Shown in pieces: positions 25,355 through 34,812 of a stretch of DNA of 50,873 nt. Both the position numbers and the translations under genes were made by a program. The notes under the pieces are model-generated. The model ran no database searches and was not told the origin of the DNA. It saw only the letters and a program-made list of their open reading frames with translations. Origin of the DNA: Clostridiales bacterium (GTDB lineage Bacteria; Bacillota; Clostridia; Christensenellales; UBA1242); contig SVIU01000005.1 in assembly GCA_015069335.1 (NCBI GenBank), positions 1 to 50,873 on the forward strand. Direction: 5' to 3'. Numbering within the stretch: the first letter of the stretch is position 1; each line of letters begins with the position of its first letter.

Positions 25355-26653
25355 TTACAATACATACTTCTTTAAGTCGTGAGATTTAATTTTATCCTTA
25401 AACACTTTTTGAACATAACCGCGATTAATTACTACTTTTATGTGTTCTTCGCCATTTGCAACAAAAGAAATTTCTTCAAGAAGTTTTTCCATTAAAGTGT
25501 GGAGTCTTCTTGCTCCAATGTTTTCCATTGTTTCGTTTTCTTCTTCGGCTATGGCAGAAAGTTCGTCAATTGCGTCATCTTCAAACACAAGTTCTACATT
25601 GTCTACTGACAAGAGTTTTTCGTATTGGAAGGTGATTGAATTTTTTGGCTCACGCAAAATCTTTTTGAAATCTTCTTTGGTTAGTGAATTTAAATTCACA
25701 ACAACTGGAAAACGACCTTGAAGTTCTGGAATCATATCTTCAATTTTTGAAACATGGAATGCGCCTGCGCAAATAAACAAAATAAAGTCGGTTTTAACAT
25801 TGCCATATTTGGTGTTTACTGTGCATCCTTCTACAATTGGCAAAATGTCTCTTTGTACACCCTCACGTGATACGTCTGGGCCGTTTGATGCGCTTTTACC
25901 AATGATTTTGTCCATTTCGTCAATAAAGATAATGCCCTCTTCTTCGGCTCTGCGCACTGCCTCGGCATTTACTGCGTCTTGATCAATAAGTTTGCTTGCT
26001 TCTTCTTCAATTAAAGCTTCTCGAGCTTTTTCGATTGACAGTTTTTTCTTAACCTTTTTTTGAGGGAATACTCCACCCAAAATGCCACCAAAATTGATTT
26101 CGCCCATGCCTTCCATAATGTTTATTTGTTTTGGTTGTTCTGCGATATCAAGTTCGATTATTTCTTTATCTAATTTGCCCTCGAAATAGTCAAGTTTTAT
26201 GGCCTCTTTGCTTTTTAGAGGTTCGCCTTCTGGCACGACTTGAGTTTTGAACAAAATGTCAACAATTTTGTTGGCAACTTGAATTTTTGCCTTTTCTTCT
26301 ACTTCTTTGGTTTTTTCTTCTTTAACCATATTAACAGAAACTGCAACAAGGTCGCGAATCATACTTTCTACATCACGACCAACATATCCAACTTCGGTGT
26401 ACTTGGTTGCTTCAACTTTTACAAAAGGTGCTTTAACAAGGCGAGCGAGTCTTCTTGCGATTTCGGTTTTACCAACACCTGTTGGGCCTTTCATAATAAT
26501 GTTTTTTGGTGTTATCTCTTCACGCACTTCCTTTGGGAGTGAATTTCTACGATAACGGTTTCTTAAAGCAACTGCAACAGCTTTTTTTGCGTCATCTTGA
26601 CCAATAATATATTTGTTTAATTCTTCTACTACTTGTTTTGGAGTTAGATCCAT
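25355..26653 (-). CDS. hslU: ATP-dependent protease ATPase subunit HslU
   Basis: The AAA+ unfoldase of the HslUV (ClpQY) protease. The 432-residue protein shows LTPKQVVEELNKYIIGQ at the N-terminus, Walker A GPTGVGKTEIARRLA, and the pore and VGRDVE region. An intermediate domain (about 110-240) and Walker B IIFIDEMDKI follow, then sensor 1 and the C-terminal GARRLHTLME. The C-terminus that docks into HslV ends KKYVL. Length is near that of E. coli HslU (443). It starts one base after the hslV stop, so the two subunits are co-translated. Confidence 0.97.
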   Translation of the reverse strand: MDLTPKQVVEELNKYIIGQDDAKKAVAVALRNRYRRNSLPKEVREEITPKNIIMKGPTGVGKTEIARRLARLVKAPFVKVEATKYTEVGYVGRDVESMIRDLVAVSVNMVKEEKTKEVEEKAKIQVANKIVDILFKTQVVPEGEPLKSKEAIKLDYFEGKLDKEIIELDIAEQPKQINIMEGMGEINFGGILGGVFPQKKVKKKLSIEKAREALIEEEASKLIDQDAVNAEAVRRAEEEGIIFIDEMDKIIGKSASNGPDVSREGVQRDILPIVEGCTVNTKYGNVKTDFILFICAGAFHVSKIEDMIPELQGRFPVVVNLNSLTKEDFKKILREPKNSITFQYEKLLSVDNVELVFEDDAIDELSAIAEEENETMENIGARRLHTLMEKLLEEISFVANGEEHIKVVINRGYVQKVFKDKIKSHDLKKYVL

Positions 26654-26654
26654 A

Positions 26655-27194
26655 TTACACCTCCTCGATTGTTAAGTGATGGTTTGTAAACACGCAAATA
26701 TCACCAGCAATAGTGAGTGCTTTTTCGGCAATTTCTCTTGCTGACAAATCTGTGTTTTGTTTTAAGGCTTTTGCTGCTGCTAAGGCATAGTTTCCGCCGC
26801 TACCAATTGCACAAATCTCGTCATCTGGCTCAATAACATCACCCATGCCAGAAACCATTAAAAGTTGGTTTTTGTCGGCAACAATCATCATTGCTTCGAG
26901 TTTTCTAAGTGCTTTGTCCATACGCCAAAGTGAAGCAAGTTCTACCGCACTCTTCATTAAATTGCCTGCATATTTGTTTAGCATTTGTTCAAACCTTTCG
27001 CTTAAACTAAAAGCATCGGCAACCGAGCCAGCAAAACCGATTACAACCTTGTCGTTATATAACCTTCTAACTTTTACCGCATTGTTTTTGAAAATTACGC
27101 TTTGCGACATAGTTACTTGACCATCACCGCAAACTACTGTTTTGCCATCTTTTTTTACTGCACAAATTGTTGTGCCTCTAAACATAGATTCCAT
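26655..27194 (-). CDS. hslV: ATP-dependent protease peptidase subunit HslV
   Basis: A proteasome-like peptidase, double hexamer, N-terminal nucleophile type. The nucleophile is the first Thr of the TTICAV motif, exposed after removal of a short N-terminal propeptide (MESMFRG). [10 protein letters not shown] and the C-terminal [16 protein letters not shown] are family signatures. 179 residues is normal. AAAGGAGG lies seven bases before the ATG. It lies between trmFO and hslU, as in many Firmicutes, where codY often follows; here it does not. Confidence 0.96.
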   Translation of the reverse strand: MESMFRGTTICAVKKDGKTVVCGDGQVTMSQSVIFKNNAVKVRRLYNDKVVIGFAGSVADAFSLSERFEQMLNKYAGNLMKSAVELASLWRMDKALRKLEAMMIVADKNQLLMVSGMGDVIEPDDEICAIGSGGNYALAAAKALKQNTDLSAREIAEKALTIAGDICVFTNHHLTIEEV

Positions 27195-27195
27195 T

Positions 27196-28521
27196 TTAAG
27201 CCTCCTTTATCTTGTTTAAAAAGTTGTTAATTTCTTCTAATGACTTTTCTTTTATTCTTCTCTTTTTTTCTTCTTTATCACGCATATTTTCTGCTTGCAC
27301 AATGCCATAGTTGGCATTCATAGGCTGAAAATCTTTTTCGCTTGCAAATGCAATATAGTTTTGTATTGCACCAAGAACTGTTGTGCTTGGCAAACTTACA
27401 AGCGGTTTTTGATTTAAGTATTGTAGCATATTTATTGCAACATATAGACCACTTGCCATACTTTCGACATAGCCCTCTACACCAGAGAGTTGCCCTGCAA
27501 TAAACACGTTTGGAAATTGTTTTAATTGTGAATATTCGTTCATACACTTTGGTGCGTTGATGTATGAATTTCTGTGCATTGTGCCGTACCTTATAAACTC
27601 GGCATTTTTAAGTGCCGGAACAAGACCAAACACTCTTTTTTGCTCTGGAAAAGTTAGGTTTGTTTGAAAGCCAACCATATTTAAGTTGTCGCCAAGCAAG
27701 TCTTCTTTTCTTAGTTGAATTGCCGCATAAGGCCTTTCAGAAAAGCGTTCATCCCTTAAACCAACCGGCTTCATTGGACCATATCTTAAGGCGTCAATAC
27801 CACGCTTTGCCATTATTTCAACTGGCATACAACCTTCAAAAACCTTAAGTTTTTCAAACTCGTGGAGTTCTACCGTTTTGGCATTTATTAGTTGGTTATA
27901 AAACTCAAAATATTCTTCTTTATTCATTAAACAATTTAAATAGTCAGCCGTTTCGCCCTTGTTGTATCTATTGCCCCAATAGGCATAATTCATATCTATG
28001 CTTTCGGCGGTTATTATTGGTGCTATTGCATCATAAAAATAGCAAGAATCATCACCAATTAGTGTTTTTAAATTGTTGAAAAGTTCACCATCAATAAGTG
28101 GGCCACACGCCACAATGCAAGGTTTCGTTGTGTCAATTTGCGTGACAACTTGGTCAACGACCTTTATGAGTGGATGCTCATAAATCGCTTTTGTTACTAC
28201 TTGTCCAAATTGCTCTCTATCAACAGACAAAGCACCACCACTGGGCACACATGTGTCATAGGCAAGTGGCAAAAGGTGTGAGCCTAGCTTTTCCATTTCT
28301 AATTTTAGTAATCCGCTTGCACTGAGTGTATCGGTTGCCTTTAAACTGTTGGAACAAACAAGTTCTGCTAAAAATTCGCTTTTTTGTGCTGGTGTTTTTT
28401 TAACCTTTTTCATTTCGTACAAGGTTACACTTACGCCAGCGTTTGCTAGGTACAATGCAGCCTCGCAACCTGCAAGGCCTCCACCAATTATTGTTACATT
28501 TTTATTCTTCAACGTAATCAC
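27196..28521 (-). CDS. trmFO: Methylenetetrahydrofolate-tRNA (uracil54-C5)-methyltransferase TrmFO
   Basis: A flavin- and folate-dependent enzyme making ribothymidine at position 54 of tRNAs. The 441 residues begin with the FAD-binding [14 protein letters not shown], followed by [16 protein letters not shown], and near the C-terminus [19 protein letters not shown]. The start is unclear: GTG at 28521 gives a 20-bp overlap with topA, and a TTG nine bases downstream is possible; AAGGAA lies between. The overlap implies coupling with topA. The next gene, hslV, begins one base after its stop. xerC, often found here, is absent. Confidence 0.95.
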   Translation of the reverse strand: MITLKNKNVTIIGGGLAGCEAALYLANAGVSVTLYEMKKVKKTPAQKSEFLAELVCSNSLKATDTLSASGLLKLEMEKLGSHLLPLAYDTCVPSGGALSVDREQFGQVVTKAIYEHPLIKVVDQVVTQIDTTKPCIVACGPLIDGELFNNLKTLIGDDSCYFYDAIAPIITAESIDMNYAYWGNRYNKGETADYLNCLMNKEEYFEFYNQLINAKTVELHEFEKLKVFEGCMPVEIMAKRGIDALRYGPMKPVGLRDERFSERPYAAIQLRKEDLLGDNLNMVGFQTNLTFPEQKRVFGLVPALKNAEFIRYGTMHRNSYINAPKCMNEYSQLKQFPNVFIAGQLSGVEGYVESMASGLYVAINMLQYLNQKPLVSLPSTTVLGAIQNYIAFASEKDFQPMNANYGIVQAENMRDKEEKKRRIKEKSLEEINNFLNKIKEA

Positions 28522-30574
28522 ATTCCTTATTACTACATTTTATTGTTTGATTGCCTCTAAACGTTTTTGTAATGATATGCTCACCACATTTTGGACAATT
28601 TTTGCCGGTTGGCTCATCCCAACTCATAAATTTACAATTTGCATAGTCTTCGCATGAATAGTAAATTTTTTGAGTTTTGGTTTTTCTAACCGTCATGCGC
28701 TTGCCACATTTTGGGCAAATGCCTTTGTATTCGGTTTTTTCTAGCGGTTGAATATTTTTGCATGTTGGATAGTTAGAACAACCCAAAAATTTGCCATATC
28801 TGCCCTCACGAATAACCATCATTTTGCCACATTTTTCGCATTTGATGTCGGTCATTTCTGGCTCGGCTTTAATTCTTTCGCCACCGTTGGCGGTGGTTAG
28901 AAGTGGCTCTAAAAATCTCCAGAATTTGTCTATAACCCTGCGCCACTCGGCAGTGTTTTCTGCAACTTGGTCAAGTTTGTTTTCCATATCTGCCGTAAAG
29001 TCAACATTAAACACTGTTGCAAAATATTTTTGTAAGAAATCGTTTACTGTGCAACCAATTTCGGTTGGCAAGAGATATTTTTTGTCTTTTTCTGTATAGT
29101 TTCTATTTGCAAGCAAGGCAATTGTTGGAGCGTAGGTTGCCGGTCTGCCAATGCCTTTTTCGTCCATTGCTTTAATAAGTGTGGACTCTGTATATCTAAC
29201 AGGTGGTTTAGTAAACTTTTGCTCTTTTTTAATTGAATTAAAGTTTAACACTTCGCCTTCTTCAAGTGGTGGAACTTTGTCGACTACTTCGTTTTCTTCA
29301 TCCGTTTCTTCCACTTGTTTGTAGGCGCTTGTCCAACCTGCAAATGTCATTGTTTTGCCTGTTACTCTAAATGTTATATCGTTGGCGTCAATATCAACCG
29401 AAACGTTGTCATATTTTGCCTCGGTCATTTGGCTTGCTAAAAATCTTTCATAAATAAGCTTATATAACTTGTAAAGTTCTGGTTTTAGGCACTTTTTCAA
29501 GCTCTCCGGATTTTTTTCTAGCGAGATTGGCCTAATTGCCTCGTGGGCATCTTGAGCGTCTTTTTTGGCGCCATAAACATTTAGTTTTGCCGGCAAATAG
29601 TTTGTGCCATATTCTTTTGCAATGTACTCTTTTGCCATTGCTGCAGCATCGGCAGAAACACGAGTTGAGTCGGTTCTGATGTAGGTGATTAATGCAGTTT
29701 TGCCTTCGCCTGGGATTTCAACACCCTCGTAAAGAATTTGTGCTGCTCTTGTTGTTGCAGCGGTGCTCATGCCTGCTTTGTTTTGCGCTTCTTGTTGCAT
29801 GGTTGAAGTCGTGAAAGGCGCTGGTGCATGAGAAGATGTTTTGCTTCTTTTTATTTTTGAAACTTTGTACTCTGCGTTTTCTATTCCTGCGCAAGCATTT
29901 TCAACTTCTTCTTGATTTTTAAACTTAACTTTTTTGCCCTTGTATAAAGTTGCCAAAGCTTTTATATGTTGTTTATCGTTAAACTTATTTAAGTCAACCG
30001 AAACATTCCAATATTCTTCTGGTTTAAAGTTTGAAATTTCTCTTTCTCTATCAACCACCAATTTAAGTGCAACCGATTGAACACGACCTGCGCTTAAATT
30101 TGATTTTATTTTTTTGCAAATGATTGGTGAAACTTTGTAACCAACAAGTCTATCTAAAATTCTGCGTGCTTGTTGGGCATTTACTAAACTTTCGTCAATT
30201 GTTCTTGGCTGTGTTAATGCTTTTTGCACTGCAGTTTTTGAAATTTCGTTAAAAGTTATACGGCATTTTTGGTCTGCCGGTATGCCCAAAATGTAGGCTA
30301 TGTGCCATGCGATTGCCTCCCCTTCTCTATCCGGGTCGGATGCGATTAAAACTTGTTCAGCTTTTTTTGCCTCACGCGTGAGTTCTTTAACAATTGCATT
30401 TTTGTCGGGCATAATTTCGTAATGTGGTTCGTAGTTGTTTTTTAAATCAACCGCGAAACTTTTGGTTGGTAAATCTCTTACGTGGCCTTTGCTTGAAAGA
30501 ACTTCGTAGCCTTCACCTAAATATTTTTTTAATGACTCCCTTTTGTTTGGAGACTCAATAATTACTAACTTCAT
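28502..30574 (-). CDS. topA: DNA topoisomerase I
   Basis: A type IA topoisomerase that relaxes negative supercoils. In 690 residues the Toprim domain comes first (VIIESPNKRESL, ASDPDREGEAIAWH). The catalytic Tyr lies in TYIRTDSTRVS. MDEKGIGRPATYAPTI follows. Three C-terminal C4 zinc-ribbon repeats start at about residue 570: CEKCG...CSNYPTC, CPKCG...CEDYANC and CPKCG...CSNKEC. TGGAG precedes the ATG by five bases. It is downstream of dprA, the usual Firmicutes order. Confidence 0.97.
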   Translation of the reverse strand: MKLVIIESPNKRESLKKYLGEGYEVLSSKGHVRDLPTKSFAVDLKNNYEPHYEIMPDKNAIVKELTREAKKAEQVLIASDPDREGEAIAWHIAYILGIPADQKCRITFNEISKTAVQKALTQPRTIDESLVNAQQARRILDRLVGYKVSPIICKKIKSNLSAGRVQSVALKLVVDREREISNFKPEEYWNVSVDLNKFNDKQHIKALATLYKGKKVKFKNQEEVENACAGIENAEYKVSKIKRSKTSSHAPAPFTTSTMQQEAQNKAGMSTAATTRAAQILYEGVEIPGEGKTALITYIRTDSTRVSADAAAMAKEYIAKEYGTNYLPAKLNVYGAKKDAQDAHEAIRPISLEKNPESLKKCLKPELYKLYKLIYERFLASQMTEAKYDNVSVDIDANDITFRVTGKTMTFAGWTSAYKQVEETDEENEVVDKVPPLEEGEVLNFNSIKKEQKFTKPPVRYTESTLIKAMDEKGIGRPATYAPTIALLANRNYTEKDKKYLLPTEIGCTVNDFLQKYFATVFNVDFTADMENKLDQVAENTAEWRRVIDKFWRFLEPLLTTANGGERIKAEPEMTDIKCEKCGKMMVIREGRYGKFLGCSNYPTCKNIQPLEKTEYKGICPKCGKRMTVRKTKTQKIYYSCEDYANCKFMSWDEPTGKNCPKCGEHIITKTFRGNQTIKCSNKECDYVEE

Positions 30575-30606
30575 AATACTCCACTATAATTTTTGTACTT
30601 AATTAC

Positions 30607-31704
30607 TTAGCATAAAATGTAGCCATTTCCTGCCAATTTTTTAATTATTCCACGAATTTCTAACGATGTCAAACTGATATTTAACATTTGAGTCGAAAAT
30701 TGTGTTTTTTCTTGTAAAAATTCAAAATCTTTTTCGCCGTCTTTGAGCAAATTGACAATTAGCGACTCTTCCATTGTGTATTGTTCTAGTTTTTGCACTG
30801 TTTGTTTTTGTTTTGTTGGTTTAATTCCAAACTTTTGCAAAATGTCTTCTGGGCAAGTTGCCGCTTCTACACAGTTTCTTTTGATTAAGTCGTTTGTTGC
30901 ATAAGAAAGCTCGCTGGTGATATTGCCTGGTATGCAAAATGTGTCAATGCCAAGTTCATCACCATAACTTTGTGTATATAAACTGCCGCTGCCCTTTTTG
31001 GCTTCTGGAATTAAAATTGCTTGCGATAGCGCAGCAATAATGCGGTTACGATAAGGAAAGGTGTATTTTGCCGCCTTTATGTCCAAACCATATTCGGTGA
31101 TAAGCAAGCCCTTTTTTGCTATTTCTCTTGCCAAATTTATGTTTAAAGCTGGAAAAATATGGTCAAACCCACCACCAAGAACGGCAATTGTTTTGCCGTT
31201 TACCGCAAGGGATGACTCGTGAGCGATTTTGTCTATGCCGGTTGCAAGACCACTTACAATACAAATGCCATTTTCTGCCAACTTTTTAACAAACTTTTCG
31301 GTGATAATTTTGCCGTATGGGCTTGGATTGCGTGAGCCAACAACTGCCAAATTTTTGCAGTTTACCAACTTTAAATCACCAATGTAATAAATAACATAAG
31401 GTGGTTCTTTTAATTTGAAAAACACATAAGGATAATCTTCTGAGGCAATGGTTGTGCATTTTATGCCACGCTTATCTAAATTTTGATAAAGTTTTTCTGC
31501 GTCAAAATTTTTTAAAGCTTCTAAAACCCTGTCATAGTTTTTGCCAAGCACTTGTTTTAGTTGAGTTTGCTGCTGAGTGGTTAAAGAAAATAAATCTCTT
31601 GCCTCGTCTAAACAAGAAAAAACATCTTCGAACTTTTTGCTTGTCATAAACTCGAATTGGCTCATAAAAATAAAGGCTTGTTCGTCTAGTGTATAATTTA
31701 TCAT
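30607..31704 (-). CDS. dprA: DNA-processing protein DprA
   Basis: Protects incoming single-stranded DNA in natural transformation and loads RecA; widely conserved even outside competent species. In 365 residues there is an N-terminal helical (SAM-like) region. The extended Rossmann fold follows, with VGSRNPSPYG, VSGLATGIDKIAH and VLGGGFDHIFP, then a C-terminal winged-helix region (about 300-365). The ATG at 31704 overlaps the comM stop as ATGA, and AGGAAG is eight bases upstream, so this start is preferred over the track's TTG at 31710. Together with comM it suggests DNA uptake or recombination, though no com pilus gene is in view. Confidence 0.95.
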   Translation of the reverse strand: MINYTLDEQAFIFMSQFEFMTSKKFEDVFSCLDEARDLFSLTTQQQTQLKQVLGKNYDRVLEALKNFDAEKLYQNLDKRGIKCTTIASEDYPYVFFKLKEPPYVIYYIGDLKLVNCKNLAVVGSRNPSPYGKIITEKFVKKLAENGICIVSGLATGIDKIAHESSLAVNGKTIAVLGGGFDHIFPALNINLAREIAKKGLLITEYGLDIKAAKYTFPYRNRIIAALSQAILIPEAKKGSGSLYTQSYGDELGIDTFCIPGNITSELSYATNDLIKRNCVEAATCPEDILQKFGIKPTKQKQTVQKLEQYTMEESLIVNLLKDGEKDFEFLQEKTQFSTQMLNISLTSLEIRGIIKKLAGNGYILC

Positions 31705-33242
31705 AACCAATACTTCCTATCAAGCGACCTATAATTTATTGCCTCGGCAATATGTACAGCTTTGATTGTTTGACTGCCTTCTAAATCAGCAATTGTGCGG
31801 GCAACTTTTAAAATTCTGTCATGAGCACGTGCCGACATTTTGAGTTTGTCAAAGGCAACTCTAATTAAATCTTCGGCATCTGGCTCTAGTTTGCAATGCT
31901 TTTTGGTTTGAACAACATTCATTTTTGCGTTGTTGTAAACTTTTGCACCTTTAAACCTTTCTAATTGCACTTGTCTTGCTTTGTTTACACGCTCTTTTAT
32001 TGAGGCAGAACACTCTTCTTCTTTGGTGCTGGCAATGTCGTCATAAGTGATTGAATCTACTTCTACATGCAAATCAATTCTGTCCATAATAGGTCCGCTA
32101 AGTTTGTTTAAATAGTTGTGAATTTGATTTGGTGAGCATCTGCACACTTGTGTTTTGCTTCCGTAATTTCCGCAAGGGCAAGGGTTCATACTAGACACCA
32201 TAATAAACGATGATGGATATGTAACTGTAAGTTTGTTTCTTGCAACTGTAATTTTGCCGTCTTCTAGTGGTTGTCTTAATGTTTCAATAAAATCTCTTTT
32301 GTATTCTGGAAGTTCGTCCAAAAACAACACGCCGTTGTGGGCAAGTGATATTTCGCCCGGCTTTGCATCTTTGCCACCGCCGGCAAGAGCAATGGTTGTT
32401 GCTGTGTGGTGTGGCGTTCTAAATGGGCGGTTTGTAATTATGCCCTTTTTGCTGTCAAGCACACCAGCAATGCTGTGTATTTTTGTAACTTCCAACGCTT
32501 CGTCAAAAGTCATATTTGGTAATATGCCTGCAAAACATTTTGCAAGCAAGGTCTTGCCGCTTCCTGGTGGGCCAATCATAAGCACATTGTGTCCGCCCGC
32601 TGCGGCAATTTCTAATGCCCTTTTGGCACTTGCTTGACCTTTTACATTTTTCATATCTATTACGTCTGCAAGGCCCTCTTCTTGAATTGAATCATAATTT
32701 GAGGTTTGCACTTTTTCAAGCGTAATATTATTTTCTGGCGAATAGTGATTTACTATTTGCACCAAAGTGTTTGCAACAAAAATGTCAATGCCGTCAATAA
32801 AACTTGCTTCAACAGCATTTTCTTTTGGCAAAATAAATGTTTTGTAACCGTTTGCTCTGGCAGAAATTAAAATTGGCAAAATGCCATTAACCTTTTTTAC
32901 CGAGCCGTCTAAAGATAGTTCGCCCAAAAAAATTGTATCTTTAACCAATGCATAGTTTATTGAGCCCGATGCGCATAAAAGCGAAACTGCAATTGGCAAA
33001 TCGTAAAGAGGCCCTTCTTTTTTCTTGTCGGCTGGTGCCAAATTGACCGTTATTGCGTCAATTGGATAATTTAAACCAGAGTTTTTTATTGCAGATTTAA
33101 CCCTGTCTTTGCTTTCTTTAATAGCAGTGTCGGCAAGACCAACAATGTCAAATTTGCTAAGACCAGACGAGATGTCTGTTTCTACAACAACGGGAAAACC
33201 TTCTAAACCGCTTAAACCATAACTAAATACTTTTGCTAACAT
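31701..33242 (-). CDS. comM: YifB/ComM family Mg-chelatase-like AAA ATPase
   Basis: In Gram-negative transformation ComM is a branch-migration helicase; Firmicutes homologues are usually annotated YifB. The 513-residue product has the N-terminal ChlI-like domain (MLAKVFSYGLSGLEG, VNLAPADKKKEG), Walker A GPPGSGKTLLAKCFAG, and Walker B region LFLDELPEY. The Cys-rich CPCGNYGSKTQVCRC loop and the C-terminal ARAHDRILKVARTIADLEG follow. TAGGAG lies six bases before the ATG at 33242; the track's earlier start includes that site. It is coupled to dprA by a 4-bp ATGA overlap. Confidence 0.94.
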   Translation of the reverse strand: MLAKVFSYGLSGLEGFPVVVETDISSGLSKFDIVGLADTAIKESKDRVKSAIKNSGLNYPIDAITVNLAPADKKKEGPLYDLPIAVSLLCASGSINYALVKDTIFLGELSLDGSVKKVNGILPILISARANGYKTFILPKENAVEASFIDGIDIFVANTLVQIVNHYSPENNITLEKVQTSNYDSIQEEGLADVIDMKNVKGQASAKRALEIAAAGGHNVLMIGPPGSGKTLLAKCFAGILPNMTFDEALEVTKIHSIAGVLDSKKGIITNRPFRTPHHTATTIALAGGGKDAKPGEISLAHNGVLFLDELPEYKRDFIETLRQPLEDGKITVARNKLTVTYPSSFIMVSSMNPCPCGNYGSKTQVCRCSPNQIHNYLNKLSGPIMDRIDLHVEVDSITYDDIASTKEEECSASIKERVNKARQVQLERFKGAKVYNNAKMNVVQTKKHCKLEPDAEDLIRVAFDKLKMSARAHDRILKVARTIADLEGSQTIKAVHIAEAINYRSLDRKYWL

Positions 33243-33273
33243 TTTTTCTCCTATCAAAAACTTATTATACAAC

Positions 33274-33333
33274 AAAAAAATGTAAAATCAAAACAATTCT
33301 ACAAGTTAAATTTTTTTGACTTTACACTTTTTT
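33274..33333 (-). terminator. Terminator of the SDR gene
   Basis: An imperfect stem of about 20 bp pairs AAATGTAAAATCAAAA (left) with TTTTTTTGACTTTACACTTTTTT (right), ending in seven T on the minus strand. It starts one base after the SDR stop. Confidence 0.65.
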
Positions 33334-33334
33334 A

Positions 33335-34147
33335 TTAAATGCGAATTTTTCGTTTTTTTAAAAATCTGTTGGTGAGTCGGCTTGCAAAGTTTGGAGCAAA
33401 TCTTGAAAGATAATCACCAAGTTTTGCGTCATAACCAACTACAATTCTTTTTTTCTTTTTGTTTAGGGCTTTTATAATTTTATCGCTTGCACTATTTGGC
33501 GACATTGCTCTTTTGTAAATCTTCTTTTGATCAAGCTCGTCTTGATTTTTTAAAAAATTGGTTTTTACTTTGCCAAGAAGAATTATGGCAACATAAAATT
33601 CTTCGAGTTCTTGCTGCAAAATTTCGGTATAACTTTTTAGGGCAGATTTACTTGCCGAATAAATGCTTGTGCCTTTTACGGGAAGCATTGCAGACACGCA
33701 ACTCACATTGACAATGCTTGGCGAATTAGATTTTTTTAAAATTGGCAACATATGGTTAACTGCAAATATGTTTGCATAAAAATTTGTTGCCATGGCACTA
33801 TTTATTTCTTTAAACTTATGATTTTCTGCCCTTGTAAATTTTGCTAGTTCTCCAACGCAGTTTATTAAAACATCAACGCCAATATTTTGCTCTTGCAAGG
33901 CTAAAGCCAATTCTTTCCATTTTTCTTCTTTAGTTACGTCAAAAACGTGATATTCAAACTTTTCGCCATATTGACTGATTTTAAATTTAAATGCCTTTAA
34001 TTCGCTAGCGTCTTTTGATACGCCAATCACTCTGCAATTGTATTTTACAATGAGTTTAAAGGCAAGATGTTTGCCTATGCCACTGCCAGCACCGGTTATT
34101 AAAACCGTCTTGCCAGCAAGCCAATTTGTGTTTGATTTTTTGTTCAT
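33335..34147 (-). CDS. Short-chain dehydrogenase/reductase
   Basis: A 270-residue classical SDR with NAD(P)-binding TGAGSGIG near the N-terminus, NCVG in place of NNAG, catalytic Ser in VNVSCVSAM, and YSASK as the Tyr-Lys pair. The C-terminal part (KKKKRIVVGYDAKLGDYLSRFAP) resembles SDRs acting on lipid-like substrates such as DltE/YqjQ or 3-ketoacyl/dihydrosphingosine-type reductases; the substrate is not determinable. I prefer the ATG at 34147 (MNKKSNTNW), which puts the glycine motif at the normal distance. The track start 69 bp upstream lies inside the divergent DUF4364 promoter. No clear ribosome binding site is seen for either. Confidence 0.82.
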   Translation of the reverse strand: MNKKSNTNWLAGKTVLITGAGSGIGKHLAFKLIVKYNCRVIGVSKDASELKAFKFKISQYGEKFEYHVFDVTKEEKWKELALALQEQNIGVDVLINCVGELAKFTRAENHKFKEINSAMATNFYANIFAVNHMLPILKKSNSPSIVNVSCVSAMLPVKGTSIYSASKSALKSYTEILQQELEEFYVAIILLGKVKTNFLKNQDELDQKKIYKRAMSPNSASDKIIKALNKKKKRIVVGYDAKLGDYLSRFAPNFASRLTNRFLKKRKIRI

Positions 34148-34201
34148 ATTTTGATTATTTACTAAAAAAGCAAATTTAACCCACAAAAAACAAATGTTGT
34201 C

Positions 34202-34230
34202 TTGCGTTTTTGACATATATTTGTTATAAT
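34202..34230 (+). promoter_or_regulatory. Promoter giving a leaderless DUF4364 transcript
   Basis: TTGCGT, 17 bp, TATAAT, followed by ACTATT and then the ATG at 34237. With normal start-site spacing of about seven bases from the -10 box, transcription starts at the A of the start codon. No Shine-Dalgarno sequence lies between the -10 box and the ATG. Confidence 0.65.
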
Positions 34231-34236
34231 ACTATT

Positions 34237-34803
34237 ATGGAACATAATAGCAAAGAAATACAACTCCCAATAATTGACCCAATGCAATGCAAATTGCTAC
34301 TTTTATTTACGCTTGACAAAATGGAGTTTCCGCTTACTGAAAACACAATTTTTGACATTTGTTACAACCGCAAAAATTGGATTTCTTATATGGACTGCAA
34401 AGAATATTTGTATAAACTTGTTGAAACAAATTTAATTTATAAAACCAGCAGTCAAGACGGTGAGGATCGTTTTAATATCACATATGACGGCAGAAATTGT
34501 TTAAATCACTTTTATTCAAAACTTCCGGATTTTTTAAGAGAAGACATCACAGAGTTCACTCGTCAAAACCGTATGCACTTTAAACGCTCGCAAGAATATG
34601 TTTCTACGTTTTTTAAATCTGAGGACGGCTCGTATATTGTTGTTTTAAAAATCAGGTCTGACAGCCTTCAGGGCGAGCCACTTTTTGAAATAAAAATAAA
34701 AGCGCCAACAAGGCAAAGTGCCATTGAGGCTTGCCGTAGGTGGCAAGAAAATGCACACAGTGCATATGAAAATGTTTATGAAATGTTTATTGAAGAAAAT
34801 TAA
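34237..34803 (+). CDS. DUF4364 family winged-helix protein
   Basis: The 188-residue product matches the clostridial DUF4364 family. It has an N-terminal winged-helix region (LLLFTLDKMEFPLTENTIFDI... YKLVETNLIY... FNITYDGRNCLNHF) and a C-terminal domain rich in beta strands (about 110-185). The family is thought to be transcriptional regulators; no ligand is known. The track starts nine codons upstream at a TTG that is part of the promoter spacer, so I take the ATG at 34237. It is the first gene of a three-gene plus-strand unit, followed after 9 bp by an ABC transporter it may regulate. Confidence 0.85.
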   Translation: MEHNSKEIQLPIIDPMQCKLLLLFTLDKMEFPLTENTIFDICYNRKNWISYMDCKEYLYKLVETNLIYKTSSQDGEDRFNITYDGRNCLNHFYSKLPDFLREDITEFTRQNRMHFKRSQEYVSTFFKSEDGSYIVVLKIRSDSLQGEPLFEIKIKAPTRQSAIEACRRWQENAHSAYENVYEMFIEEN

Positions 34804-34812
34804 GGAGTAAAA

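Noticed and set aside
26240-26555. Plus-strand ORFs of 100 and 82 residues over hslU
   Set aside because: They are antisense of a strongly conserved hslU region.
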